Virus record (IMG/VR): IMGVR_UViG_3300037156_000416
Location: 1-34,398 of that record
DNA length: 34,398 nucleotides
Direction: 5' to 3' (one strand)
Source of the DNA: a virus
The notes beneath the pieces were generated by a model. The model was not told where the DNA came from and ran no database searches. It worked only from the letters and a program-made list of their open reading frames with translations. How positions within the stretch are numbered: position 1 is the stretch's first letter; every line of letters begins with the position of its first letter. The translations under genes were made by a program, and so were the position numbers. Shown piece after piece: positions 7,326 to 15,404 of this stretch.

Positions 7326-9842
7326 TTACCAGCCGGTGGCTTCCCAGTAACTGCCGCCGCTGTCCTGGCCGCAGGTGAAACCGATGTTATTGATAATTTG
7401 CGCCGTACCAAAGTTGTCATTGAACGTCCCGCCGCCGCCATTGATGGCTGTCACCTGAACGTTGACGCAGGTGCTCGGGAAGGGAATGGGGAAATTCACC
7501 GTTGACCAGCCGCGACTCCCTTTGTTGACGACGCCCCACTGCTTAATCATTCCTGTGTCACCGCAGCGCCACCAGCCGCCGCCGAGATTGGCGGTATTGG
7601 AATTGACCGGCTGCCGGTTATTGGGGCTGAAAACGCGCTGCCCCATCTCATAAATCCCGCCACCTTCTGCGGAAATACTCCCCTGTGTCGCCAGGTCACC
7701 GGTGCCGGTAAATCTGACAAAGCCCGTTTGTACGGAATTCGCCTGATTAACGGTGCGGAAAAGAAAGCCCCCCACGCCGCCGCCCCGGTTGTTCACAAAG
7801 TCGGATTCGCCCTGGCCGCCGCTTTCGTTCCAGCCTAAATAGGTCCCTTGACCGTCGCCAGGGTGCGGGATGGTTATCGCCCGGAGATAATTCGCCGTGA
7901 CGCGACCGTTCACATCGCCGCCCGCGCGGGGAAATGCGCCCACATTATCGGCATTCAGCCCGATATCCTGGGTGCCATCGAACGCCACACCGGCAATCTT
8001 GCGGGCAGTGGCGAGTTTGGTCGCGGCAACGGCGGTGCCATTTGCAGGAAGTGCGCCCACGTTTGCCGCGCTAAGGTTGATATCCTGCGTGCCATCAAAG
8101 GCCACACCGGCAATTTTGCGGGCGGTGGCGAGTTTGGTCGCCGCGACTGCCGTCCCGCCCGCCGGTAACGCGCCGACGTCTGCCGGTGTCGGTTTGTTCG
8201 CCTGGCAGTAAATTTCATTCCAGGCCGTCCACGGACCATCGACGCCGTTCCACGCCCCCGACGCACCACGGGTAAACTGTCGTCCGTTGTTGTTAAAGGC
8301 AATCTGCTGCGTCGCATTCGGTCCCCAGGTCACGAAAATCACGCCGACAAACCCGTTCATCGGGTAGCCTTTGTCCGTGGTCGCGGCGGCGGCACCGGGC
8401 ACGCCGTAATGCCCGAGCATGGCCGTGCCATGCAGCGCGTTTGGCGAGTCTGTCGCGGTTAAATTCGGGCGAATTTTAAAAGCCGTCGCCACCTCATCCG
8501 CCAGCGCCTTTTCACTGGCGGCGCTTTGCACTGCCGTCCACGCGCCCACGTCGGCGGCGGTGGGTTTGTTATTCGCGCTGTACGTTGGCACCCACTCCTT
8601 CCAGGGACCATCGACGCCGTTCCAGTCAGCGGACAATCCGCGATTCCAGATATTGCCCGTGAACGTAACGTACATCTGCTGACAGCCGTAGGCGCTCGGC
8701 GTGACGTACAGCGTGCCTGCGATGCCCTGCGGATAGTGCAACGCCGCCGTGGCGTTGGCATTTTTAGGCTGCGCGTACAGGGCGGCACTTCCGGCTCCGC
8801 TGGCAAAGCCCAGGGTATTAATATCCGTAGTTGTCAGGATGGCCGACGGCACCGTGACGGAATTCACCGCGCTGGCCTGCACCCAGTCACGCCAGGGTCC
8901 GTCCGTCCCATTCCAGGACGCATTCAGCGCACGCGTCCACACCATGCCGGTGTTTTGCACGGTGTAACGCTGCAGCACGCCGCCCGTCCAGGACGCGGGG
9001 ATAACCTCCAGCACGCCCGCCGCCTGGGAGCCTGCAGGGTAGCCATTGGCGACGGTGGCATTCGCGCCGGTGCTCTGCACGTAAACCCCGATTTTTGCCA
9101 GATTAAACGTATTGATATTCGCAGTGCCGAGAACGGCGGACGCGACAGGCAGCGCCCCCACGTCTGCCGCCGTCAGGGTAATGTCAGCGCTCAGCGCTTT
9201 ATTGTTCACCTTGCGGGTGGACGGCACGCGGCTATTGGCATTGTCGTTGGCGGCCTTCACTGCTTTGGGCGTGGCGGCCAGCGCCTCACTGGTACTGCTG
9301 ACCGAGCTGTTAAGCTGGACAAACCCCTTTGCCGTCAGCGTGCCGTCGGGGTGGTTGCGGGATTTTTCATGTGCGGCCAGCAGGTCATTCACATACTGCT
9401 CGGTGGCCATAATCACCGAGTCGTCAATCAGCAGGCTGATGGCCTCGGTGTTGCTGACGGCAATCACCATCCGCAACGTCTGCGTGCGGCCGGAACCTTC
9501 CGCCAGGGTCGGTTTGTAGGTGTCCGCCATATTGCAGACGGCAATCAGCGTGCCGTCGTCGGCAAACAGCCCCATTTCACGCATCCAGAAACCGCCGACG
9601 CTCGCAGAGAGTACCGCCTCGGCAATCACCCAATTGCCATGAGTCGGGTCGAGCTTTAAGGAATTGAGCGGCGTGCGGTACACCTCTTTAACCAGCCTGG
9701 TCTGTGTGGCGACCGGCGTGGTTGCCTTGCCGTTGCCGTCCCCGACGGCAAGCTGCGTGATGTTGATGTCAGTCCCCGCCGCAATGGCCGCCGCAATACG
9801 CGACTGGCCGAGCGTGGTGACAACGGATTTAAATGTGCTCAT
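7326..9842 (-). CDS. H: Tail fibre protein gpH
   Basis: The 838-residue protein starts with the conserved P2-type fibre N-terminus (SRIAAAIAAGTDINITQLAVGDGNG), which attaches to the baseplate. A modular shaft and tip follow: three WNGxDGPWxxW segments resembling pyocin knob-like fibre domains, separated by NKPTxADVGA linkers, and a 39-residue near-perfect tandem repeat (AVAATKLATARKIAGVAFDG). The C-terminus has GWWRCGDTGMIKQWG and YWEATGW, fitting a gp53-like receptor-binding end. It probably recognises a host surface sugar. It is larger than P2 H (669 aa). No invertible segment or nearby invertase site is seen in the fibre region. Confidence 0.92.
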   Translation of the reverse strand: MSTFKSVVTTLGQSRIAAAIAAGTDINITQLAVGDGNGKATTPVATQTRLVKEVYRTPLNSLKLDPTHGNWVIAEAVLSASVGGFWMREMGLFADDGTLIAVCNMADTYKPTLAEGSGRTQTLRMVIAVSNTEAISLLIDDSVIMATEQYVNDLLAAHEKSRNHPDGTLTAKGFVQLNSSVSSTSEALAATPKAVKAANDNANSRVPSTRKVNNKALSADITLTAADVGALPVASAVLGTANINTFNLAKIGVYVQSTGANATVANGYPAGSQAAGVLEVIPASWTGGVLQRYTVQNTGMVWTRALNASWNGTDGPWRDWVQASAVNSVTVPSAILTTTDINTLGFASGAGSAALYAQPKNANATAALHYPQGIAGTLYVTPSAYGCQQMYVTFTGNIWNRGLSADWNGVDGPWKEWVPTYSANNKPTAADVGAWTAVQSAASEKALADEVATAFKIRPNLTATDSPNALHGTAMLGHYGVPGAAAATTDKGYPMNGFVGVIFVTWGPNATQQIAFNNNGRQFTRGASGAWNGVDGPWTAWNEIYCQANKPTPADVGALPAGGTAVAATKLATARKIAGVAFDGTQDINLSAANVGALPANGTAVAATKLATARKIAGVAFDGTQDIGLNADNVGAFPRAGGDVNGRVTANYLRAITIPHPGDGQGTYLGWNESGGQGESDFVNNRGGGVGGFLFRTVNQANSVQTGFVRFTGTGDLATQGSISAEGGGIYEMGQRVFSPNNRQPVNSNTANLGGGWWRCGDTGMIKQWGVVNKGSRGWSTVNFPIPFPSTCVNVQVTAINGGGGTFNDNFGTAQIINNIGFTCGQDSGGSYWEATGW
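7962..8178 (-). repeat. 117-bp tandem repeat inside H
   Basis: Two adjacent copies, offset by 117 bases (for example GATATCCTG at 7962 and again at 8079), encode a repeated 39-residue unit of the fibre shaft. Synonymous differences between copies suggest the repeat is not recent. A unit gain or loss would change fibre length without shifting frame. Confidence 0.7.
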
Positions 9843-9851
9843 AACGTCCTC

Positions 9852-10379
9852 TTATGCGGGGTAAACGGTCAGCAGTTCGCCAAGGTAGTGCACCGCGCCG
9901 GTGTAAACGTCGCCTTTAATATCCTGGGTGATGGTCAGGCCAATCAGATGGCGGCTGGCCGGTTTGGCGTCGGCAATCAGCCGCTCCATCTCCAAATACA
10001 TGTCTTCGGTGATGCCGGTTTCCAGCACGCCGATGTCCAGGCGAAACGTCCCAGGCTCGTCATTCGTCTCCCACCACTCGGTCACGTTAATCAGGTAGCC
10101 GAGCGGCTCCACCACGCGCCGGATGGCGCCGATGGTTCCCTTATGGCAGTGAATGAACCAGGCCGACTGAATGACGCGGCGCTTAGTCGCGACAGGCCAG
10201 TTTTCATCCCAGCGGTCAACCGACAGCGCCCACGCCAGGTAAGGCAAAAACCTGGCCGGACAGGTCAGCGGATCCCAAAGCTGCCGCAGCGGCACCGGCA
10301 CGTTTTCCAGCGCCGCGCAGGCATCGGCGGCGGCAACCTCAAGAGCCGAGGAACCGACGGGCAGCAGGCGATCACTCAT
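9852..10379 (-). CDS. I: Baseplate protein gpI
   Basis: The 175-residue protein matches P2 gpI (176 aa), a baseplate component that links wedge and fibre. It contains LRQLWDPLTCPARFLPYLAWALSVD and the WETNDEPGTFRLDI segment typical of the family. It overlaps J by eight bases and precedes H by nine, consistent with one late transcript. Confidence 0.95.
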   Translation of the reverse strand: MSDRLLPVGSSALEVAAADACAALENVPVPLRQLWDPLTCPARFLPYLAWALSVDRWDENWPVATKRRVIQSAWFIHCHKGTIGAIRRVVEPLGYLINVTEWWETNDEPGTFRLDIGVLETGITEDMYLEMERLIADAKPASRHLIGLTITQDIKGDVYTGAVHYLGELLTVYPA

Positions 10380-11280
10380 CGTAACCGCCCACTTTCAGGG
10401 TGTACGCGGTGCAGAATGACGCCTGCGTTTTGTCCAGTTCGATGTCAGCGGCGGGGCTTTTCAGCTCCACCCGCTGCACGCCTTCAACGTGCAGCGCGGC
10501 ATAAATGGCGGACAGCCGGATGTCGCGGCCTAAACGGTGCTGCGCAGTGGTGTAGGCGATAAGCTTCGCCTCGGCGGCTGCGCGGATGGGTTCGGCTTCC
10601 GGTCCCGGAAACAGATACAGCACGGCGTCAATGGTGTAATTCACCACCGTAGCTGACTGGACAGTCACGCGATCAGCCACGGGGCGCACGTTTTCATCAT
10701 TGAGCGCGGCCTGAACCACCGCCAGCAGGTCAGCGGGGGCGGTGCCGTTACCCGTCTGTGCCAGCACGGAAATCGTCACGCAGGCAGGCGACGGGCTGAT
10801 GACCGAAATATCCGCCACCCGCCCGTCAGCCGAGCGCCCGTGATACTCATAAGAGCCAACCGGACCGGCGACGCTCAGCCCTTCAAACGCCTGCTGCGCC
10901 CGGATACGCAAATCCGCATCGCTTTCCATCACTGCCGCAACGGCTGGCACGCTGACCGTATCCGCAGGCGTGATGGTCAGGCGCTCCACGCTGAACGTGG
11001 CGGCGATATTGTCGAGGTCTGTTCCGGTGGCATAGGCCAGCATCACCGCCTGCGCCGCTTCGTTAACACGCTGACGCAGGATCACTTCGCGGTAAGCGTT
11101 CTCCTCCAGCAGCTTCACAATGGGTTCAGACTCCAAGGTCAGCGTGCGGGCGATGGCGGCCTGCTGGTCTTCGGGATACAGCGATACCAGCGTGGCTTTG
11201 CGTTCTGCCAGCAGGATTTCGTAATCCAGCACCTCCACCACGTCGGGGGCGGGTAACTGGCTCAGGTCGATAGTTGCCAT
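10372..11280 (-). CDS. J: Baseplate wedge protein gpJ
   Basis: The 302-residue product has exactly the P2 gpJ length and belongs to the Baseplate_J family (T4 gp6-like wedge). It starts MATIDLSQLPAPDVVEVLDYE and includes the GTDLDNIAA motif near residue 85. It lies between W and I and overlaps I. Confidence 0.96.
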   Translation of the reverse strand: MATIDLSQLPAPDVVEVLDYEILLAERKATLVSLYPEDQQAAIARTLTLESEPIVKLLEENAYREVILRQRVNEAAQAVMLAYATGTDLDNIAATFSVERLTITPADTVSVPAVAAVMESDADLRIRAQQAFEGLSVAGPVGSYEYHGRSADGRVADISVISPSPACVTISVLAQTGNGTAPADLLAVVQAALNDENVRPVADRVTVQSATVVNYTIDAVLYLFPGPEAEPIRAAAEAKLIAYTTAQHRLGRDIRLSAIYAALHVEGVQRVELKSPAADIELDKTQASFCTAYTLKVGGYDE

Positions 11281-11282
11281 GG

Positions 11283-11633
11283 TTAGCTCACTGGAAGGGT
11301 TAAGGAAATGGCGGCGGAGGTGTCTTTGCGGGTGCCGGTAATATCCACCACCATTTTTCCGTCAAACGTTGTTTCAAAGGTGATGCCGGTCAGGCTGACG
11401 CGCGGCTCCCACTTGAGGATCGCGCTGTAGCAGGCCGCCATGATTTGCAGGCGCAGCGCCGCATTCTGCGGGCGGTCTGTCAGCATCGATAGCAGTGAAC
11501 CATAGTCACGCCGCATGACGCGGGAACCGACGGGCGTGCGCAGAATGTCGCTGACCGACTGCTGAATATGTGCCAGGTCTTCGACGCTGCGCCCCGTGTC
11601 GCGAGCCAGACCGATGTATTTGGCGTTAGTCAT
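11283..11633 (-). CDS. W: Baseplate wedge protein gpW
   Basis: The 116-residue protein matches P2 gpW (115 aa), a gp25-like lysozyme-fold baseplate component without expected catalytic activity. The motif GSRVMRRDYGS near residues 37-47 is the usual family mark. It overlaps the end of V by four bases. Confidence 0.95.
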   Translation of the reverse strand: MTNAKYIGLARDTGRSVEDLAHIQQSVSDILRTPVGSRVMRRDYGSLLSMLTDRPQNAALRLQIMAACYSAILKWEPRVSLTGITFETTFDGKMVVDITGTRKDTSAAISLTLPVS

Positions 11634-12271
11634 GACGGCACCTGCGTCTGACCGCCGCCCGTCTGGACGCCGCCGTGTTTATGGGTGTGCACCGCCACGC
11701 CGTTTGACGTCAGGTTGCCACCTGAGTGGGTGAGGTTCCCGGTCATCGTGCCGCCTTGTTTCACCTCCAGGCTGCCCGTGGTGAGCTTTTTGGTGCAGAC
11801 CACCTCCGGCGTGTCGAGCGTGATGCGCGTTTTCGCCGTGCAGGTGATATCCGGTGCAGTTACAGCGACCTTATCCGCGGCGTTCACCGTGGCGGACTTG
11901 ATACCGGTAGCCAGCAACGCGCCGGTCTTCGGCTCGTACTCAATTACCGCGCCGTCAGGAAACGTGACATGCACGGCATCGGCTGACGCCGACGGCGCGG
12001 GGAAGTCATCAGAGAAAACCCCCGGCATCACAAAGGCGGTATCCAGCTCACCGCCCAGGCAAAACAGCAAAACCTGTTCACCGGCGGACGGTGCCCACCA
12101 GGAACGGGAGCGCCCCGCGCGGGAAGTCAGCCAGTGCAGCCAGTCCGTGACGTTGCCGCCGGTGTTAACGCGACAGGTTGCCGCATCCAAATCCACCTCG
12201 GCAACGGTGCCAATACGGATCAGATTGCGCAGCAGGCGCGGAATGTCGTTGTTTGGGATGGATGTATTCAT
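11630..12271 (-). CDS. V: Baseplate spike protein gpV
   Basis: The 213-residue protein matches P2 gpV (211 aa), the trimeric membrane-piercing spike. Residues of about 1-110 form the OB-fold region. A repetitive beta-helix part follows, and the C-terminus contains HTHKHGG, the His motif that binds an iron ion at the tip in P2-type spikes. It is the first gene of the V-W-J-I-H-G operon and has an Ogr-like site 45-67 bases upstream. Confidence 0.95.
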   Translation of the reverse strand: MNTSIPNNDIPRLLRNLIRIGTVAEVDLDAATCRVNTGGNVTDWLHWLTSRAGRSRSWWAPSAGEQVLLFCLGGELDTAFVMPGVFSDDFPAPSASADAVHVTFPDGAVIEYEPKTGALLATGIKSATVNAADKVAVTAPDITCTAKTRITLDTPEVVCTKKLTTGSLEVKQGGTMTGNLTHSGGNLTSNGVAVHTHKHGGVQTGGGQTQVPS

Positions 12272-12315
12272 GGGTAAAAGAATGCCCCCCTGTCAGGCGG
12301 CATACAATTTGAGGC

Positions 12316-12338
12316 GGGTTGATGGCGGGTGGCACAAC
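12316..12338 (-). promoter_or_regulatory. Putative Ogr/Delta late activator site, PV
   Basis: On the minus strand the site begins GTTGTGCCA and reads TGT-N12-CAA, close to the P2 late promoter dyad. It shares the outer blocks GTTGTGCCA and CATCAACCC with the site upstream of O. It lies upstream of V. Confidence 0.6.
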
Positions 12339-12360
12339 ACGGGGATCACTGACTGAAGAA

Positions 12361-12430
12361 TATTAGCTCAAACTTGAGCTGACACATTTCGTAGGTAGAA
12401 CATCATTAAATCTGACAGTCTGGTTTGGCG
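12361..12430 (+). repeat. Cassette end A
   Basis: The sequence begins TATTAGCTCAAACTTGAG and contains AAATCTGACAGTCTGG at 12408-12423. It is about 86 percent identical to end D (28695-28754, minus strand) apart from one 11-base gap. It is about 67 percent identical to end C over 60 ungapped bases. Confidence 0.75.
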
Positions 12431-12535
12431 AAAAACGGACTTCCCAGAGATTTATACACATAGTCTCTTGAACTGCATAGGGAGTACCTGCCATGGTTGT
12501 GGCTATTGTGAGTGCTAGAAAAAATATCTTTACGA

Positions 12536-12564
12536 TTTAGATGGTTGAGTTAAAATTCTATAAT
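12536..12564 (+). promoter_or_regulatory. Predicted sigma-70 promoter for cassette 1
   Basis: TTTAGA (12536-12541) and a perfect TATAAT (12559-12564) are separated by 17 bases. A start near 12571 would transcribe the 23-codon frame and the PIN_8 gene. Confidence 0.45.
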
Positions 12565-12591
12565 TATCTTCAATGAATTAGAGAGAAAATA

Positions 12592-12663
12592 ATGTTTCAG
12601 TTAGGTTCATTTATGGGTGCGGGAGTTTTAATTAATATTGGCTTGGTGGAATTTATCATTTAA
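12592..12663 (+). CDS. Possible 23-aa hydrophobic peptide
   Basis: An ATG preceded by GAGAGAAAATA opens a 23-codon frame encoding MFQLGSFMGAGVLINIGLVE plus three hydrophobic residues. The peptide is almost wholly hydrophobic and could span the membrane once. It ends 21 bases before the preferred start of the PIN_8 gene and lies just after a predicted promoter. It may be a leader whose translation couples to the nuclease gene, a small membrane partner, or a chance frame. Confidence 0.35.
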   Translation: MFQLGSFMGAGVLINIGLVEFII

Positions 12664-12683
12664 ATATCTTATGGGTGACTTAT

Positions 12684-13991
12684 ATGAAAGAAGAATTTAG
12701 TGGGTTTTATGGATTGGAAGAAGAAGAAGTCGAAAATCTTTATCGGAACAAGGAAACAGTTTTTATCTTTGATACTAATATATTACTCAACCTCTATCGC
12801 TGTGAAAAAAAAACCCGCGATACATTTATTTCAATCTGGAAAAGCATGAAAGAACAAGTGTGGGTTCCTTATCATGTAATACTTGAATATCAAAGAAATA
12901 GAATCCAATCTATCGAAGATAATGTTAACGATTTAGATAGTATTCCTAAAGAGCTTGAGTTAAAAACAATTGAAATATTTAATAATTTAAAGAATTCGAA
13001 AAGTTCAACCATATCACGGTATAGTGAACTTAATAAGGAAATTGAAAAGTTAGAAGAAAAGGTAATTGCAGCAGTCAAATTATTCAAAACAAATCAGATT
13101 GAAAAAAGAATTGATTTTATTGATTTAATTAATAAAAAAGACGTCGTGAGAGAATCGCTTGATGGTCTTTTAAGCAACCGAATTGGAAAAGCTCCTAGCC
13201 AAGATGAAATTGACAATATTAACAACAAAGGAAAGCAGAGATATAAAATTAAAACTGGCCCGGGTTTTTCTGATGAGAAAGAAAAATCCAAGTTAGAGAA
13301 TTATAATTTTAATGGAATTGAATACACTCCAATGTTTGGTGATCTATACATATGGCAAGAGATATTAGATTATGTTAAAAATAATCAGCTTAAAAATGTC
13401 ATTTGGGTGTCGAATGATTTAAAAAAAGACTTCATTTACATAACAAATAGAAATAAAAAAAGAGGCGCAAGAGAAGATCTTAGAACTGAAATGAAAATAA
13501 ATTCTGGGTGCCAGAATTTCACTGCGCATTCAATTAAGTCTTTTTTACATCATATAAATAAAGTTTCAACGATAAAGATGAGCGAGAAAGCCATTTCAGA
13601 ATTAATTCAAACAGGAAGGGTGAGTATTTCAGACTCATACTTTATATCTCTAAATGAACCCTATGAAATAGCTGGAGTTCTAACCCGGCAGTTCAAAGGA
13701 TTATCAAGGTTAGCTCATAAATTAAAGTCAATGATAGTTGATCTCAATGAAAAAATCAAAACACACGGTAATGATGGGGACTATATAATGCATCTAAGCA
13801 TGGAAAGTGCGGAGATAGAGCAAAATATTTCTGACGTAAACAAATTATTACTTAAAGTAGTTTCACTTCAAAGTAGATTTAATGAATCTTACGAGAGCGA
13901 TTCATTTAAGAAAGAGTTTCTTGAGTTTTTCAAAGAGTCGTCGTATTACATAAAAACAGCGTATAATAACGACTCGCAAGCATCTATATAA
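12684..13991 (+). CDS. PIN_8-like nuclease domain protein, putative phage defence cargo
   Basis: The 435-residue product begins with a PIN-like domain of the PIN_8 type: FIFDTNILLNLYR (Asp near residue 30), VWVPYHVILEYQRNR (Glu near 67), FGDLYIWQEI and VIWVSNDLKKDF near residues 215-250. Such acidic residues coordinate metal for RNA or DNA cleavage. A helical region separates the early and late motifs, and a helical C-terminal half of unknown role follows. I prefer the ATG at 12684, behind GGGTGA, over a GTG at 12675. The gene is far more AT-rich than its phage neighbours and reads against them, which suggests acquired cargo. Its position suggests anti-phage defence, which the sequence does not prove. 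Confidence 0.8.
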   Translation: MKEEFSGFYGLEEEEVENLYRNKETVFIFDTNILLNLYRCEKKTRDTFISIWKSMKEQVWVPYHVILEYQRNRIQSIEDNVNDLDSIPKELELKTIEIFNNLKNSKSSTISRYSELNKEIEKLEEKVIAAVKLFKTNQIEKRIDFIDLINKKDVVRESLDGLLSNRIGKAPSQDEIDNINNKGKQRYKIKTGPGFSDEKEKSKLENYNFNGIEYTPMFGDLYIWQEILDYVKNNQLKNVIWVSNDLKKDFIYITNRNKKRGAREDLRTEMKINSGCQNFTAHSIKSFLHHINKVSTIKMSEKAISELIQTGRVSISDSYFISLNEPYEIAGVLTRQFKGLSRLAHKLKSMIVDLNEKIKTHGNDGDYIMHLSMESAEIEQNISDVNKLLLKVVSLQSRFNESYESDSFKKEFLEFFKESSYYIKTAYNNDSQASI

Positions 13992-14009
13992 TTAATTGAA
14001 AACACAACC

Positions 14010-14046
14010 ACTTTGGCATACTCAATTAGAATGAATATGCCAAAGT
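14010..14046. terminator. Hairpin after the PIN_8 gene
   Basis: A perfect 11-bp inverted repeat (ACTTTGGCATA / TATGCCAAAGT) with a 15-base loop lies 19 bases past the PIN_8 stop. No T-run follows, so termination is plausible but not certain. Confidence 0.5.
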
Positions 14047-14164
14047 TAAATGACTTACCTATTATTAATGAAATCTTAATTCAAATTTATTTATTTCTGC
14101 CTTATGATCGCTTTATCTAATTTCAAGAATAAGATGGCGATATCCCGACCGTAGATATATCAAA

Positions 14165-14254
14165 GTAGGCAACGTCCGCTTATGGCACAGATCTCCCCGT
14201 CTGATTAGGTTTGGCTCTGTGCCGCAGTTATGTCAGGTGAAGTCTGAGCTAATA
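14165..14254 (-). repeat. Cassette end B
   Basis: Read on the minus strand it starts TATTAGCTCAGACTTCACCT. It is identical to end C (25362-25451) at 74 of 90 ungapped positions. It contains the inverted pair GGCACAGA and TCTGTGCC, which could form a hairpin. The last codons and stop of S lie inside its outer part. Confidence 0.8.
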
Positions 14255-14691
14255 AGTATTAGCAATTCATCTTCCACAATCTTCATATCCTCCGCGTCCA
14301 GCCCTAACAGCGGGCGCGCCGGATACTGCATCTCTTGTGCACGGACGGACGGGCGATCCCGCAGCCCGTACTGATGCACTTTCGCCATCCGTTGAACCTG
14401 GCCGGTGAATTCCACCACCGCGTCGTCAGCGGTGCCTTTGGCTTTCATGTATCTGGCCGTGCGCAGTTTGGCGAACATTTTCCGCTTAATACGGCCTTTC
14501 TTTGCCCGCAGAGGCTGCGGACGGCGCGGCGTGAAGGGCTGCCCTTCCGGCGTGACCTGCTGCTTAATGCGCTGCTGCTGATGTTTGCGCAGACGCTTCG
14601 CAATGGTCGCCGCCATCGCCTTCCGGCTTTGCGGTGACAGCGCGGCAATTAGCCCCGCCAGACGGGTATCAAAGGCTGACAGTTCACTCAT
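14233..14691 (-). CDS. S: Tail completion protein gpS
   Basis: The 152-residue protein matches P2 gpS (150 aa), needed with R to complete the tail at its head-proximal end. It has a basic middle (RKHQQQRIKQQ, RAKKGRIKRKMFAKLRTARYMKAK) and the conserved ARPLLGLDAEDMKIVEDEL near the C-terminus. Its final residues (about ISSDFT) and stop codon are encoded within cassette end B, so the cassette appears to have replaced the original 3' tip of the gene. It overlaps R by eight bases. Confidence 0.93.
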   Translation of the reverse strand: MSELSAFDTRLAGLIAALSPQSRKAMAATIAKRLRKHQQQRIKQQVTPEGQPFTPRRPQPLRAKKGRIKRKMFAKLRTARYMKAKGTADDAVVEFTGQVQRMAKVHQYGLRDRPSVRAQEMQYPARPLLGLDAEDMKIVEDELLILISSDFT

Positions 14692-15151
14692 GCCACTGGC
14701 TCACTAACTCGCCGTGCAGGTAGAGTTCACGCGGCCTTTCCACCGGCTCAGGCAGCGGCGGTTCCGGAAAATGCTCCACGTACAGACCGGCATCAATCTG
14801 TTTCACAATCACGCGCTCGGTGAGCTGCACATCAATCGCGATATCGTAGGAACCATCATCGAGCATATCGGCCTTGAATTTAAAGCCGGTCTGCTGCTTT
14901 TCCGGTGTCGCCATGATGTCCGGCTGGTTCTCACGCAACCACGCCAGGATAGGCACGATAATCAGATCGCAGTCCTGGGAAAAGTTGGTGATCAGCAGTT
15001 CCGTCTGATACTGATATTCAAACGACAGCGAACTGGCTAACGTGGAAACGATGCGGCCATTATCCACAAACATCCGCAGGGTGTCGGGGCTGGTTTGCAG
15101 CACCGGCACCGCGTCAGTTAACGCTTTTCGCAGTTGAGCGGGTTTTAACAC
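14684..15151 (-). CDS. R: Tail completion protein gpR
   Basis: The 155-residue protein matches P2 gpR (155 aa) throughout, including MLKPAQLRKALTDAVPVL, AWLRENQPDIM and a Pro-rich PEPPLPEPVERPRELYLHGE region near the C-terminus. It acts with S in tail completion and head joining. Its start overlaps the end of the Rz1 frame by 38 bases. Confidence 0.95.
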   Translation of the reverse strand: MLKPAQLRKALTDAVPVLQTSPDTLRMFVDNGRIVSTLASSLSFEYQYQTELLITNFSQDCDLIIVPILAWLRENQPDIMATPEKQQTGFKFKADMLDDGSYDIAIDVQLTERVIVKQIDAGLYVEHFPEPPLPEPVERPRELYLHGELVSQWHE

Positions 15152-15404
15152 GGTGTTCCTCCTGGCATTGTTTAACCGCTTCCACCTGGAGGCCGCAGGC
15201 GGTCAGCGCGGCCTCCAGGTTTCTGACATCACTGCTTAAATCGCCGTTAGTGGCCGGTGAGCTTGCCGGTATCGGGCAACTGGTTACCGCCGGACAGCCA
15301 ACGTAAATAATCTGCGGCGCTGGCAAAGGCGGGACGCGCGTGCATCCGGCTAATACCATCAGGCAGACGAGCGCCATACCAGTCACGCATTTCCTGATTT
15401 TCAT
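15114..15404 (-). CDS. lysC: Outer-membrane spanin subunit Rz1 (LysC)
   Basis: The start at 15404 gives a 96-residue lipoprotein precursor: MKIRKCVTG, a hydrophobic segment and a lipobox LAGC near residues 18-21. A Pro-rich stretch follows (TRVPPLPAPQ). An upstream in-frame ATG would bury the signal, so I reject it. The gene starts inside Rz in another frame, the usual nested Rz/Rz1 arrangement. After cleavage, the lipidated Cys should anchor it in the outer membrane, where it joins Rz to fuse both membranes at lysis. Confidence 0.88.
   Translation of the reverse strand: MKIRKCVTGMALVCLMVLAGCTRVPPLPAPQIIYVGCPAVTSCPIPASSPATNGDLSSDVRNLEAALTACGLQVEAVKQCQEEHRVKTRSTAKSVN

Larger units (their letters stand above)
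12361..14254. mobile_element. Cargo cassette 1 (PIN_8) with homologous inverted ends
   Basis: An AT-rich 1.9-kb insert lies between V and S, the place where P2 carries orf30. Its left end (12361-12430) and right end (14165-14254, inverted) both begin TATTAG on the outside and share AATC-x-GAC at the same offset of 48 bases. Related ends bracket 25362-28754. The cargo reads from the left end to the right end. No transposase or integrase is inside. The boundaries follow repeat homology; mobility is inferred. Confidence 0.6.

Noticed and set aside
8526-9659. 377-codon + strand frame opposite H
   Set aside because: It is a low-complexity Arg/Gly/His-rich translation opposite the tail fibre gene and has no domain.
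6861-9842. Invertible tail fibre segment
   Set aside because: G and H are single intact genes. No duplicate fibre ends, crossover sites or intact invertase were seen nearby; the only recombinase remnant is about 19 kb away.
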